NCBI RefSeq assembly: GCF_000701825.1
Contig: NZ_JNJY01000002.1
Coordinates: 1 to 64,000, forward strand
From: Mycoplasma collis ATCC 35278
GTDB lineage: Bacteria; Bacillota_I; Bacilli_A; Mycoplasmatales; Metamycoplasmataceae
Length of the DNA: 64,000 bases
Reading direction: 5' to 3'
The stretch's first letter is position 1. Each line of letters begins with the position of its first letter. The notes beneath the pieces were generated by a model. The model saw only the letters and a program-made list of their open reading frames with translations. It had not been told where the DNA came from and made no database searches. The translations under genes and the position numbers were made by a program. Shown here one piece after another: positions 30,263 to 42,501 of the stretch.

Positions 30263-32431
30263 TTAAAAAATTCCTCCTATAAATTTTAAAATTATTAAAA
30301 TTATTCCTAATATTGTTATGGATATTGAAGAAAAGATAAAAATAATATTTTGTTTATTTATTATTTTTTTACTATTATATTTTATTAATGATATTGCACT
30401 TAAAAAAAGTCCTATAATTGTAAAAAGAATTCCAAAAATAAAAATAAAATATTTTTCATTAGTTTTATCAATTTTTGTACTTTCTAAAGCATTAGTATAA
30501 AGTTCTAAAAATTCATTATTTAAATTTTTCAAATCTTCTTCATTAAGTTTTGAAGTTTCAATATTTGAAAGGTTTAATAATTTAGAAACTATTTTAAAAT
30601 CTTTATTTATTTTCTCTAAATTATTCATATATTTTTCATATCATTTATTAGTATTAAAGGAATTAGAAATAACATGCTTTTTTTGTATCGCAATATTTTT
30701 ATTTAAATTATTGAAAAGCTTATTTATTAAATTAACATCAAATTTTTGGTTAATTTCAAATAATTTTTCTAATTTTTCATTTAATTTATTTTCATTTTCT
30801 TTTTCAAGTAATTTTTTATAAAACATTACATCATTTTCAAAACCAAAAGTTAAAAGGTTAAAGAAATTAAGTCCATTTTCTTTTTCAAATTTAAACGCTT
30901 TAAGACTATTTATATAAAATTCTTTTCAGTCACTTTCAAATTTCCTTATTTCATTTTCAGAAATAATGTTTTGCTTTAAAAATTGTTTTTCATAATTAGC
31001 AAAAAAGAGTTTTTTAACTTCGGCAAATCTTTCAGTTGATGTTTCATTTTTATCATTTTCATAATAAAAATTATTAGCTGAATTTATAATCAAATTAAAC
31101 AATTGATTTTTTAATGAGCCAGAAAAAATTTTTGAAAAATCCATTTCTTTTCCAATTTCTAACTTATCATAAATGTCTAAATAAATATTTTCTATAACAT
31201 CAATGCTTTTTTTGAAAATAGTCTGATAATTAGTTGAAACATTAGTTTTATTAATTTTCCCTTTATATTTTCTATTTTTTAATGGATCACTAATATCTTT
31301 AATTTCAATTGTTAAATCTAGCAAATTACCATCACTAGATATTTCGTTTATTTCTGTAACTTCATATTTATACTTAGTTAGAATAGGATTATCAAAAAAG
31401 AAAAAATTTTCCGATTTATTTTCACCATTATATGAATTAAAACTATTTTTTAATTCTACAAATGATTTAGATAAATGTTCAGGATTAACAAAAGGAGTTA
31501 AAATTCTTAAACGTTCAACGTTTGTTAATATTTCTGTATCAATCACATCAGCTTTTAAACTAGGGTTGGTTTGTAAAATTTCTTCAAATTCTGGTGCAAG
31601 TTCACCTTTGTCTTCCGTTTCTTCTTTTTTCTCTTCTTCTTTTTCTTGTTCTTCATTTTCATCAATGAAATTTTGCTTTATATCAAATTCAATAAATCTT
31701 CTTTGATATTTGCTAGCGATATATTCGTTAAAATTATTTATTTCTGATTCTTGAAAAAAATTCGGAACAACAGTTGAAATTTCTTTACCATCATCCTGTT
31801 TTAATGTTTGGAACTTTAAGATTTCTTCTTCTTTTATAATTAAAATATCATCTTTATTGAAAACAATTTCAAAAAATTCTTGTATTAATTTATTACCATA
31901 TCTTGTTAAAATAGTTTTAAATTCTTCATTTTTAATATTATTTTTTTTATCTACTTCAACATTAGTTTGTGAATCATTATTTTTGAAAAAGGGATTATAA
32001 TCATAATTTTTATCATTATTTGATAATGAAATAACTTTTTTATATTCATTATCATTAAATTTAATATCTGAAAAATTATAATTATCTTTTTCAAAAATAT
32101 TGTTGAAAAAAATTGTATTAAAACCATATTCAGACGGATTAGAAGCAATATTTTCTTTATTAGCTTTTAAAAAAAGTAAAAGATTTTCATAATAAAAAAG
32201 ATTTGAAAAACGAACATTAAAATCAATTTTTTCTGTGTTATTTGTTTCTTCTAATTTTAATTTTTCAATTCTTTCAATAGCCCCATCAATTGCTTTTAAA
32301 AACATTTGTTTAATTTCATTTTTATAATCAAGTTCACCAACATCAACACTCAAACTTATAAATGGAATAATAGCAGGAATAACAGAAAGTGATGCAAATT
32401 TTACTAGATTTTTTTTAATCTTTTTAAACAT
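30263..32431 (-). CDS. F1-like ATPase-associated subunit (MSC_0620 type)
   Basis: 722 aa in a single frame when two TGA codons are Trp; smaller open frames at 30926, 30641 and 30263 are parts of it. A hydrophobic N-terminal segment (residues ~12-30, ASLSVIPAIIPFISLSV) suggests export or anchoring. A long charged middle with a Glu/Lys tract near 260 follows, then two membrane helices at the very C-terminus (FIFIFGILFTIIGLFLSAI and IIFIFSSISITILGIILIIL). It could connect the ATPase to outside structures such as MIP/MIB. The partner family has this position and size in other mycoplasmas. No catalytic motif seen. Confidence 0.82.
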
Positions 32432-32433
32432 AT

Positions 32434-32895
32434 TTATTTCATCCTTTCTATTTTTAAATAGTTAGAAACTTCATATAAATAAATTTGTGACTTAATATTT
32501 TCCATTTTTATTAAATTATCAATTGAATTTTCTAATTTATTTAATAATAATAAATAATTTAATTCTTTTTTAAGGGTTTTAATTAAATCTTTTTTATTTG
32601 TATAATTGTTTACTTCACTATAGTTGTTTTTGATACTTGAATTAAAAATAATAACTTCATTGTTTTCATTTATTAAATCACATTTTTCTAAAAAAATGTA
32701 ATTTTTCTTATTCAATTTGCTATCAACTATATTTATGAAAATATAATCAAAACTAGCAAGAGATGTATTATTTAAATTAAATCATTTTAATTCTTCATTG
32801 TTATACAAAAATAATTCTGAATTTCAAAAAACTTTTTTTTCATTATTTGCAAAATAAATAATTATTTTAGATAAAATATTTTTTTTGTTATTCAT
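32434..32895 (-). CDS. F1-like ATPase epsilon subunit (MSC_0621 type)
   Basis: 153 aa from ATG 32893-32895. The N-terminal half, IIIYFANNEKKVFWNSELFL, has the beta-sandwich pattern of F1 epsilon, and the last ~50 residues form a helical C-terminus. It overlaps the gamma gene by 8 bases and is followed by the 0620-type gene with a 2-base gap. It would form the central stalk with gamma. Assignment rests mainly on position and size. Confidence 0.8.
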
Positions 32896-33796
32896 AATCG
32901 TTTTTTCCTTTTTCATAAAGGCTTAATTTATTATTGTTTTTGGTAATCATTAAAATTTCTTCTAATTCTTTTTCTCTTTTAATTTTGATAATTTGCCTTT
33001 TAATTAAAAAAAGTTTTTGTTCTAATTCTTTAATAATTTTATTGTATTTAACTAAGTTGTTTTTTGCATCATAAAATTTTGATTCAATAATAAGTGAATT
33101 AATAGAATTCTTTATATAAGTGTCGATTGAGTTCTTTATAAAAGTATTAACATTAGGATAAATACTATAGTCACTTATTTTTTTATTTATCGTTCTTATA
33201 TCTTCGATTTTAAATTGTGTTATGTCAAAATCTTCTAAAGGTAAAATTGTAAAATAACCAGAATGATTTTTATTTGAATTTAAAATAAAATTAACTTTTG
33301 AATAATTATTTTTTAAATATAAATATTTAATAGTAGTTGTTAAAAAAACAGATAAATTTTTATCAGATGTTTCGAAAATTTTAAGTATATTTAAATTATT
33401 TTTTTCTAAAAATAATTTTGCTTCATTGTTTAAAGCGATAAAATCAATATTTTTTGTTTTTATATTTTCTAGAATAATTTTTTCATATCTAGAATATGAA
33501 TCAACATTATATTTTTGCTTTTCTTTCAAATATATTCAAAGTTCACGTTGTTTATTCATTTTTTTATTTCAAAAAAACAAATTATTTTTTCTTCTTTTAA
33601 CAAATTCATTGTCAATATTGTATAAGTCAGAAATTTTTTGAATTGATTCTTTATTAAAAAAAGCATTTCTCGCAAAAAAACTTAATTGATTATTTAATTT
33701 TAATATTGTAATAAGTAAAATATTTTTTTCGCTATTAGCTTTTTTAAAAATTTTTTCTAAATTTTCTTGCTTTTTAATAATTTTTTTTATGTGCAT
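32888..33796 (-). CDS. F1-like ATPase gamma subunit (MSC_0622 type)
   Basis: 302 aa when two TGA codons (in LFFWNKK and RELWIYL) are read as Trp. As in F1 gamma, long helices lie at both ends: IKKIIKKQENLEKIFKKA at the N-terminus and, near the C-terminus, ESKFYDAKNNLVKYNKIIKE, followed by a basic coiled-coil to REKELEEILMI. The middle is a Rossmann-like alpha/beta region. It would be the rotor turning inside the alpha/beta ring. Start overlaps the upstream stop (TAATG). Confidence 0.84.
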
Positions 33797-34311
33797 TATA
33801 GGCTTGCCTTATTTATTAATTTATAATTAAAAATTAATTTAAAAGTATTTGAAAATGGAGAAAAAATCAAAATCATATTAGGAAAAATTTCTATTTTAAA
33901 TTTTTGATTTATTAAAATAATTATTTCTTTATTTAAATTGCTATAAAAAATTGAATTTGTTGTTAGTTGCTGAGGAGTTTTAAAATTTATAAAATCTTTC
34001 GTTGCATTAGGAACTGAACTTATAGCAGGAACTAATAATTCATTTGTTAGTTTATCTAATGTAAATATGATATTAAATTTATCAAATGAAATACTAAATT
34101 TTTTTTCAATTGCCATTTCATATTGGGATTTAAATTTTTTATAAACTTCACTTTCAAAACCAATATCAGATTTGAATAAAACAGTAGAAATAAAACGATT
34201 ATAAGAAATAAAATCAGAATCTTTTTTTGCCTCTTCAAAATCTTTATTTAATGAATAAGTATTAAGTTCAATTTCATTCTTTTTTTTAGAATTAAAAAAT
34301 TTTATTTTCAT
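33796..34311 (-). CDS. F1-like ATPase-associated protein (MSC_0623 type)
   Basis: 171 aa, soluble. It starts MKIKFFNSKKKNEIELNTYS and contains a region FTLDKLTNELLVPAISSVPN. No motif of known function. Its place between the multi-helix membrane gene and gamma is the same as in other F1-like clusters. In a rotary machine this could be a peripheral stalk or coupling factor, which is inference. It ends in a 1-base overlap with gamma. Confidence 0.78.
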   Translation of the reverse strand: MKIKFFNSKKKNEIELNTYSLNKDFEEAKKDSDFISYNRFISTVLFKSDIGFESEVYKKFKSQYEMAIEKKFSISFDKFNIIFTLDKLTNELLVPAISSVPNATKDFINFKTPQQLTTNSIFYSNLNKEIIILINQKFKIEIFPNMILIFSPFSNTFKLIFNYKLINKASL

Positions 34312-34314
34312 TTT

Positions 34315-35808
34315 TTACACCATTTTTTTACTTTCTGTTTTTATATTTTTTTTATTTTTAAAAATTTTTATTTTAATGATTAAAAGTTCAATTGAAATTG
34401 CAATTAAATAAATAATTCATAATAAAATAATACTAATAATCATGATTTCGCTAAAGCTAAAATATTCGCTTATCGTTTCTAAAATAAAGTTATTGCTTTC
34501 ATTAATAATAATGAAATTTAAATTCTCAATAGCAATAATCAATAAAATATTTATCAAAAAAATATTAGTAATAAATATCGGGATATTAGAATTAAATTTA
34601 TCTTTTCAAAAATAAATGAAAATTAATATTAATGAAAAAAAACTACTTAATAAATAAATAAAATTAAACCTATTTATCTCGCTATTATTTAAAATCAATA
34701 TTATAAAAGTTATAGTTCATAATGTTATTTGAAATACAATGTATAAGATTGTTTTACTTAAAAAAGTATTTATGATTTTTTTAAAATAAATTTTTATAAA
34801 GATAAATAAAAAAATTAATAATAAAGCTAAAAATAGATAAATAAAAATATTTAAAAAATTAAAATTATCATTTGCTTCATAAATTGAATTATTATTTTTT
34901 GTTTTTATTAAATTAATAATAAAGTTAAAAAAGAAAGCAAAAATTATTGTGGTTAAAACTATTGTTATATTTTTAAAATATTTTTTAGGTAATTGTTTAG
35001 TAATAGTTAAATATATTTTATCTATATTGATAAATATAGAAATCATTGTTAAAAGAAGAGAAAAAACAAAAATTAAAAAGTTATTAAAAAAATTGTTTGT
35101 ATAAAAAAGTCGACTAATAAAAACATAAATTTTATTATTAACAAATATTTCCTTTGCTATATTTTCTGAATTTAAATCGTTATTTTTAATAAAAATAAAA
35201 ATTAAAATAAAGTAAAATAAAAATAAAATTAATTCACTTGCAACACTAATTATAACCATTCATTTTTTTACAGCTGATAAAGGATTTATTTTTAAATTTA
35301 AATATCAAGAATAAAATTTAAAAATTGAATTGTATAAAATATATAGAAATAAAAGGATATTAGTATAAAGTGTTTTGTTTAAAGAATTAATAGTAATTTC
35401 AGATTTTTCAAAATCTTTTGGATTATATAAAACAAAAATTAAAATAAAACTTGTAAAAGTAAAAAATATATAGCCCAAAAACCAAATTTTATATTTTTTT
35501 ATTGTTTCTTTATAATTGTTTAAATTAAGAAAATTTTTAATAAAGGAAGAATAAAAAATAAATAATAAAACCGTTGTTTTTAATAAAATAATTAAGTTAA
35601 TTAACTGATTTTTATAAATACTAAAATCAAATAATACATTTTTAAATTCTAAATTAATAAAAATAGCTTTATCAGAAAAAGAAAAAATAAAGAAAGTACC
35701 TAAAAATAAAAATATTATTAATAAATATTTAAAAAATAAATAATAAAAATTTTTATTATTTATTAATTTAAAAAATAAATTATTTTGTTTAAAATGTATA
35801 TTCGACAT
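34315..35808 (-). CDS. F1-like ATPase-associated membrane protein (MSC_0624 type)
   Basis: 497 aa, with three TGA Trp codons. It has about twelve strongly hydrophobic segments, e.g. FFKYLLIIFLFLGTFFIFSF near residue 30, and short basic loops between them. It does not resemble F0 subunit a or c. The 'X0' membrane part of F1-like ATPases has been proposed to be such a protein, possibly coupling ATP hydrolysis to a movement or transport process. It starts 2 bases before (above) the MIP stop and is first of the seven ATPase genes. Confidence 0.85.
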
Positions 35809-35810
35809 TT

Positions 35811-38240
35811 TTATTGTTTATCTTTCTTTTCATTGTTAAATTTAAATTTATCATCAATTTTATCTAAACCGTTAGGGAATAAATTTGTTTTAAAATCAGA
35901 GTTTTTATAAAGTTCTTTCAAAGCTTCACGATAAGAGGATTTTTGGTCTTTTCCTCCTCCATAAATAAGATCATATTGAGGAAGATTATATGTTCCAAAT
36001 AAACCATCATAATTATAACCGTTTGATCTAAAAGCTGTAGCTAATCCTGTTTTCGCTGTTTGATTTGCACTTGTATGATAAATTCCCACTAATTCATTAT
36101 TTTGATTTCTAACAGATGATCCTGATGCTCCTCCAAATGGCGAATATTGTCTAATCACATAATTAAGTCCAGATGCTAAATAAGAATTACCATCATTGTG
36201 TTCATATAAAAAATTCCTATTTTTAGGAACAGAAATAAATAAATCGCTAATTCCTGGTTTATCGATAAAAGATCTATAACCAATATTATATGATAAATTA
36301 TTGTTAGAATTTTTCTTTTTATTTTCAGCATCTTTACTTAAACTATTTTCATCTTCTTGACTTTGCTCATATAATCTATAATCCGCATTAGTTCATAATG
36401 AATAGCTTGCTTTTTCTTTTTCTAATTGTGCTGAATCTTTATACTGATCTAAAAAGTAATCTTCATCAGCTCTTGGATATCCAACTACAAATAAATTATC
36501 ATGATTTTCATTATAATTTTGATTTTGCTCATTTGTATAAATTTTATCTTGAATTTGACTATAATCTTCTAAATAAGTTTTTGCTAAAAATTTAATGTGT
36601 TTATCTTTATTATTATAATAATCATTAGTAACTAATTTGGCTAATTCATAAAAATCTTTAGCGAATTTTCCTTCTCCTACTTCATTAGTATTTAATTTAC
36701 TAAAATCGATTTCGATAACAGCAAATTCAGCTGATTCTTGAATTTCACTCTGCACTGTAATATTATCAGTATTTACATCAATAGAACTACTAAAATTATT
36801 AATTTTCATTTTTAATTCATCAATATCGTTTGTAATATTTGCAATATTTCAATTTTTTAATGAATTATCAATATTTTCTATTTTTTCTCTTATTAATTTT
36901 TGTTTTTTATCTTCATTATTTTCTATATTTTGAGAAGATAAATAATTATTTAAATTAGATATAATCAAATTTAAAACTTTTTTATATTTTAAAATATTTA
37001 AAATTTTAGTTTTTTGTTCAGTTTCTAAATATTCACCATAATTAGCATTTAAATAATCTTTTGCTTCATAAACAACTTTTACTGCTTTTTCATTTGTTGT
37101 GCTATTTTTAATTTCAAATCCTTTACGATAAAACGAATCATCTTGCTCGACAATTTTATATTTAGTAAATAAATTAGCCCTTTCTGGTTTAAGTCATCTT
37201 AAAAAAATTGAAGATGTACTTTCATTGAATTTTTTAGCTACGTGTAAATTAGTTGCAAAATATCATTTAGTAGGGTATTTTGAACTATCTTTAGGAATTT
37301 CATAATCTAAAATTCACATTGTTCCAGTTTCTTGAGATGAAGTATTTGGATCATTTGTATCTTTATTTGAAATAGTAATACTTAAAGTTTGAAGTGCTGC
37401 TGTTTTATATTCTTCTGAAACAAGCATTCTTGCTAGTCCTGAAAGTTTATGATTATCCCTATTTCTTGCATCTACTCAGGAAGGACCTACAACTATTCCG
37501 CTTCCCTCTTTAATTTTTAATCCTTTAAAATTCCCTGCATCATCATAATTAGGAACGCTAAAACCTTTTAGATATAAATCATCTCAGTTATCAATATTTA
37601 ATTTATCTGCTTTTTGATTAAATTCTTCTTTTTTAGCATCAGTAATTGTTGTATTTTTCCTAATCTCTTTAAGATCAACTTGGCCATTAGCTGTTAATTG
37701 ATTTTTTAAAACGTTTAAATATTTAGGTGAACTTAATTTATATCTATCTTTTAAAGAAGCATCTTTTCATTTTTTTAATTCTTCTGAATTTAAACTTACA
37801 GAATCGGTTATATTTGATTGGATAACCCCACTACTTCCCGCATTTATAAAATTCTTTTTAAAGTCGCTAACTTCTAATTGTTTGTTTACATTAGAATTTT
37901 TATCTCTATAAACAATTGTTAATTTTCCAGTTAAATTGGAAATAGAATTACCATTTGCATCTTGATCATAAATAATATTAACTATTTGTATTGATTCTGA
38001 ACTAGCTTTAACATTAGCGACTTTTATATCTCCTGCATATAATTCAGCTTTATCTACAACTTGTCCAAAATCATTTGTAAATGAAAAATTTATTTTTTCA
38101 GTAATTGGATTTGGATTAATGTTTATTGGATTAGGGTTAGGCAAACTTGGTTCAGGATTAGTTTGATTATTTGAACATGCAATAATGCTAAAAGGCGTTA
38201 TTGTTAATAAATTTGTAAGTAAAAGTAATTTTTTTTTCAT
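35811..38240 (-). CDS. mip: Immunoglobulin-specific serine protease MIP (DUF31 lipoprotein)
   Basis: 809 aa, one frame with several UGA Trp codons. It begins with a lipoprotein signal MKKKLLLLTNLLTITPFS and lipobox IIACSNN, so it should be anchored outside the membrane. The C-terminal part contains the DUF31 trypsin-like protease with the nucleophile motif GGASGSSVRNQNNELVGIYH; upstream FVVGYPRADE fits the same fold. In related mycoplasmas MIP cleaves the VH domain of IgG captured by MIB. It starts 8 bases after MIB and is directly followed by the F1-like genes. Confidence 0.92.
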
Positions 38241-38248
38241 TTTATCAC

Positions 38249-40597
38249 CTATGTAGTTTCTAATTCTTTATCTTCAACAGTAACGCTAAAGCCATTTAAA
38301 CTATTTTTAACATTTATATCATCAACAACAATTTTTTTCTGAATACTTTCTGCATATTCTAGAAAAACATTTAAATTACTTATTCCTTCTGAAGTTAAAG
38401 TTACATTTTCGCTATTAGTAATTTTAAGTTTATTTGTTATATTACCATTGCTAAATAAAATTTTTGTTTTTGGCATTTGAGGTTGTTCTGTTACTAAAAC
38501 AGAAGCAAAATTAGATTGATTTAATTCTGCAATTGATATTTCAAATGCTGAATTATCATTATATAAAACTAATCTTCTTAATTTCCTTGATTTAGCATTC
38601 GATGTTTTTTGTTCATCATGGAATTTTAATCCTTTTAATGATTTAAGTTTTTTCACTCTTGATAAATCTAAACCTTGTGGGTAACTATTATTTTGTTCAT
38701 CATGATCAGGTTTAAGTCCTGGACCAAAACCTCCTTGAAAAACTTTTTCATTATTTCTAACTCAATAAGCTAATCTTAAACCGTCATTAATTCTTTTATA
38801 AGGATCAGATTCATTTTCTTTATAATCATCATTTTCGAAAGCTAATGAATCAAAAACAATTCTTGAAGCGATGTTTGGATTATTTCCAAATGAAGAAGAA
38901 GCATTATAATCAATTGTGTTAACTCAAGCTACATTTCTTAAAGCTAATGGATTAATACTATAATCATCATCTAATGCTTTTCCCGGGGTTCCAACTGTAA
39001 ATATTCCAAGTTCATCAATTTCTTTATTTTCTAACGCTATTAATGAAGAAGTATTTGTGGTGATAAAAAATAATTCTAATTGTGGCAATTTATCAGGAAG
39101 AGCCTCTAAAATTTCTTTAAATTTTTGATTAGCATCATTTTTACCCATATTTTTAATTTGATATGAAGTAATTTCTTTATTATCGGCTTTTAATTCTTGA
39201 ATTAGTTTTAATGTTTTTTGATAACCACTTGGATTAGAAGCATCAATTATTACTCTTATTCCTTCATTTCTAAATTGATCTGATTTTTTATCTCTTGTTA
39301 ATTTTTGAATTTGAATTCCATCACTATTTGAAACATTATATTTTTGATATTCTGCAGATTGGGTAACATCAGTATCAGTTCATCCAGGGATTTTACCGCT
39401 AGAAATAGAATCGGGAGATCTTCCATAATAATCTGAATAACCAAAAGCTCTTTTTTCACTATTATCACGTGCGTAAGTTGTTTGTGTTGCATTTATAATC
39501 GGTGTTTTAGTGAAAGAATCTAATGCACCATTTTCATCAATATAAACATTAGAATTATCTTGATCAATGACATAACCTTCACGTAATTCTTTTTCTGTTT
39601 TTTCAGTTAATTTATTAAATTTACTTTGATCTAATTTAACAATAACTCTTAAATAAAAAGCTTCCTTAGCTCCTTTAACATTTCCTTCGTAGCAGCCAGG
39701 TCCATAATAACAAGCGCCTGGATTATTTTTTTTATGTTCTTCAAGTTTTTTTAGTTTTTCATCTCTTTTTTGTCTTAATTTTTCAACATCAGCCATCGTA
39801 AAGCCATCAACAAGAAAGTGTTGTAAATTAGGTCCATCAATTAATCTTTTATATTTTTCTACAATAGAAGTATAAAAATTTGTAGCATTTCCACCTACTG
39901 CATCTTCTAATGAATAAGTCGGAGTATCTTCTGTTTGAATACTTTCTAGAATTGATGGGACTAAATTGGTTTTTAAATCTTTTACAGCGTTAGTAATATT
40001 TTTTTGTCTAATTTCTTCAGTAACTTCAATACTAATTAAATCAGGTGTAGTTATTGCAATATATTCAATCCTATTATTTAATTTATTTGTTTTATCATAT
40101 TCTGAAATTTTTCTTTCAGGTTGTGGTTTAACAATTGCATTTATATTTAAGCCTTCAAATTCCAATTGTTGTTTTACTTCTCCAGGTTTAAGTTCTATAT
40201 CGTTAAAATCAATATCTACTGGCGGTGTTTTAGGCTCTTCTTTTTTAATAGGAGGTAATTCTGGCTTTTCTTTTTCAATAGGTGTTATTTCCTCAATTTT
40301 TTGTTTTTCTAATTCAACATTAATTATTTCTTTTTGTCTATCATCTGGTAAATTTTTTAAATTAATATCTGTAATACTATCTTTTATTTTTTGATTAGCA
40401 TCATTAAAATCTTTATTAATTTTTAAATCAATAGGTTTAAAATTTCGAAAATTATCTTGTTTTAAATCTAAAAAAAGATTTTTTGAATTAATAGATGTAA
40501 ATGAATAATATGTAAAAGATGATAAAGTAACTACAGTTGCTATTGTAGTTACAATAATAAGAGCATTTCTATTTTTTTTAACTTTTAATATTTTCAT
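38249..40597 (-). CDS. mib: Immunoglobulin-binding/blocking protein MIB
   Basis: 782 aa. A single N-terminal helix (IIVTTIATVVTLSSFTYYSF) anchors it; a Pro/Glu/Lys-rich linker follows (residues ~85-140), then the conserved core with DGPNLQHFLVDGFTMADVEK, GACYYGPGCYEGNVKG, and a leucine-rich-repeat-like C-terminal half (LEALPDKLPQLELFFI, VKKLKSLKGLKF). This is the putative immunoglobulin-blocking virulence protein family. MIB wraps the Fab light chain and presents IgG to MIP. AGAGG lies 8 bases before the ATG. First gene of a nine-gene operon. Confidence 0.92.
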
Positions 40598-40718
40598 TTT
40601 TAACCTCTATATAAATATATAAAATAATAAATATTTGATAATTATTAACCATAAAAATTATTAATGAATATATTATTATTTTTATATATTATTTATTAAT
40701 ATTTTAAAAGTTTAACAC

Positions 40719-40732
40719 AAAAAAAAAAAAAA
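40719..40732 (-). repeat. Poly-T tract (14) upstream of MIB
   Basis: Fourteen A on plus, T14 in the direction of MIB, 121 bases before its ATG. Tracts of this length are prone to slippage. I cannot place clear -35 and -10 boxes around it. The rest of the 40598-40856 gap is AT-rich and holds direct copies of TAATTATAG near 40806 and 40833. Confidence 0.6.
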
Positions 40733-40856
40733 GATATTTATTTGAAATTTATTTTTTTAATCGTATATTTTTGCTAAAAAATGACTTTTTAAAATTATTA
40801 TGATATAATTATAGGTTAATGATAAAAATCTTTAATTATAGTTATAGTTTTTATTT

Positions 40857-42371
40857 TTAAACTTTTTTTCCTCTAAAAAATGTTGCAATAACTTTTGCAT
40901 CACTTATATCTTTTTTATTAATTTTAAAAATATTTTTTTCTAAAATAATGAAATTAGCATAATAATTTTTTTCTATCTTTCCAACTTTATTATCAATTTT
41001 CATATATTTTGCAGTGCCTAGTGTGTATGCTTCTAGAGCTTGATATAATTTTATTCTATGTTCCTTTATTGGATGATTTATTGCTCAAAAAATGTTTTTT
41101 CATGGATTTAGATCACAAACTTTTCAATCAGTTCCAAATGATATATTTAATTTATTTTTAAACATTTTTTTATATGGAGAAATTTCTAAGTTATTTTCTA
41201 AATTCATATCTTTATTTAAAAAACAAGGTTGTAGTGATAAATAAATATTATTTTTTTTAATTAAATTTATAAGCTCATCATTCATAACATCACTATGAAT
41301 TAGCCCATTTCTATTGATATTATTTTTATCAGATTTTGCATAATTTTTTACTACAATTTCACTTGTTAAATCCCCAATAGAATGAGAAACAACACTTAAA
41401 TTATGTGAATTAATTTTTTTTACAAAATTACTAAAGTTATCTTTATCAATAAACAAGTGATCAATTTTATTTTCATTTTTTAAGTTAATTGTATTATTTG
41501 TAAAAACACCATCAGCAAAAACCTTTATTGCTCTTAATTTATGATTATTTTTCTTGAGTTTAACTGAAGGTAATTTTACTAAAAAATCATCTAATCATTT
41601 ATCTTCAGTTAATCATAACTGATGAGCAACTTCAAGTGATAATTTATTTTTATTATTAATCTCTTCAAAAGTTTTTAAATCTTTTTTTCAATTATCATTT
41701 CTTAAATCGCAAGTAAAAATACCTGTTATTCCCAAATTATTAGCTAATTTTATTGACTTTAAAAAATCTTTTTTATATTGAATATTTCTTTCTTCTGAAA
41801 TTAAATCATCAACTTTGTAACAAATTTTTTCTTTTAAAAAACCTGTTGGCATTTTATTATCATCTAATTCAATATAGCTTTTTTCATATTTGGCATTTTT
41901 ATAATAAATACCTAATCTTTTTAATGCATGAGTATTAGCAAATGCTGAATGATATGATTTTCTTCATAAAAATATTGAAATATTTGGAAAATGTTCATCA
42001 AGTAAATCTTTAGAAAAAATGGTTTTCTCTTCAAATTGAGTTTCATGTCAATCATACCCAATCAAAACATCATCCTCTTTAAAATTATGTTTTTTTTGAA
42101 ATTTTAAAATTTGTTCAATTAATTCTTTATGATTTTTAACTTGTGATAAATCTAAATATGAATCATATTTAGCTGCAAAATAAAAATGCACATGACTATC
42201 CATCAAACCAGGTAAAACTAATTTTTTATTTAAATCAATTATTGTTTTAAGTTTATAACTTAAAACTTCTTCATTTGTACCTACAAAAAATATTTTTTGC
42301 CCTTTAACAATAAAAGCTTGTTTAAAATTATTTTTTTCAATTCAAATTTTTCCATTAATATATGCTTTCAT
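40857..42371 (-). CDS. Amidohydrolase (YtcJ-like)
   Basis: 504 aa with many UGA Trp codons. A metal-dependent amidohydrolase of the YtcJ group. The metal-binding HxH is MDSHVHFYFAA near residue 60; other landmarks are IKVFADGVFTNNT, LSVVSHSIGD (His), LIHSDVMND (His), and ISFGTDWKVCDLNPW with the catalytic Asp. The C-terminus returns to the small beta-sandwich (KVGKIEKNYYANFIIL). The substrate is unknown; relatives act on amino-acid or formamide-type substrates. It stands alone, upstream of the MIB operon. Confidence 0.87.
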
Positions 42372-42470
42372 AATTAAATTATAAACTTTACAAATAAATT
42401 TAATTGTTATTTTTATTTTCAAAATACAAACTTTACTAAGTTTACAATTTATATATTATTAAAAAAATAA

Positions 42471-42501
42471 AATAAAAAAACTTGCATATTAGCAAGTTAT
42501 T
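42471..42501 (-). terminator. Terminator after the 42502-43308 membrane gene
   Basis: AACTTGC pairs with GCAAGTT around a 6-base loop, with T7 following on the minus strand. Confidence 0.8.

Noticed and set aside
30263..30628. A separate 121 aa two-helix membrane gene
   Set aside because: It is in the same frame as the upstream gene with only TGA codons between, so it is the C-terminus of the 722 aa protein 30263-32431.
32888..33529. A separate 213 aa gene starting with MKEKQ
   Set aside because: The first codon is TTG and the frame continues upstream through TGA codons to 33796; it is part of the gamma-like subunit.
39966..40394. Plus-strand open frame of 142 codons
   Set aside because: It is the antisense shadow of the Pro/Glu-rich part of MIB; no ribosome binding site or family match.
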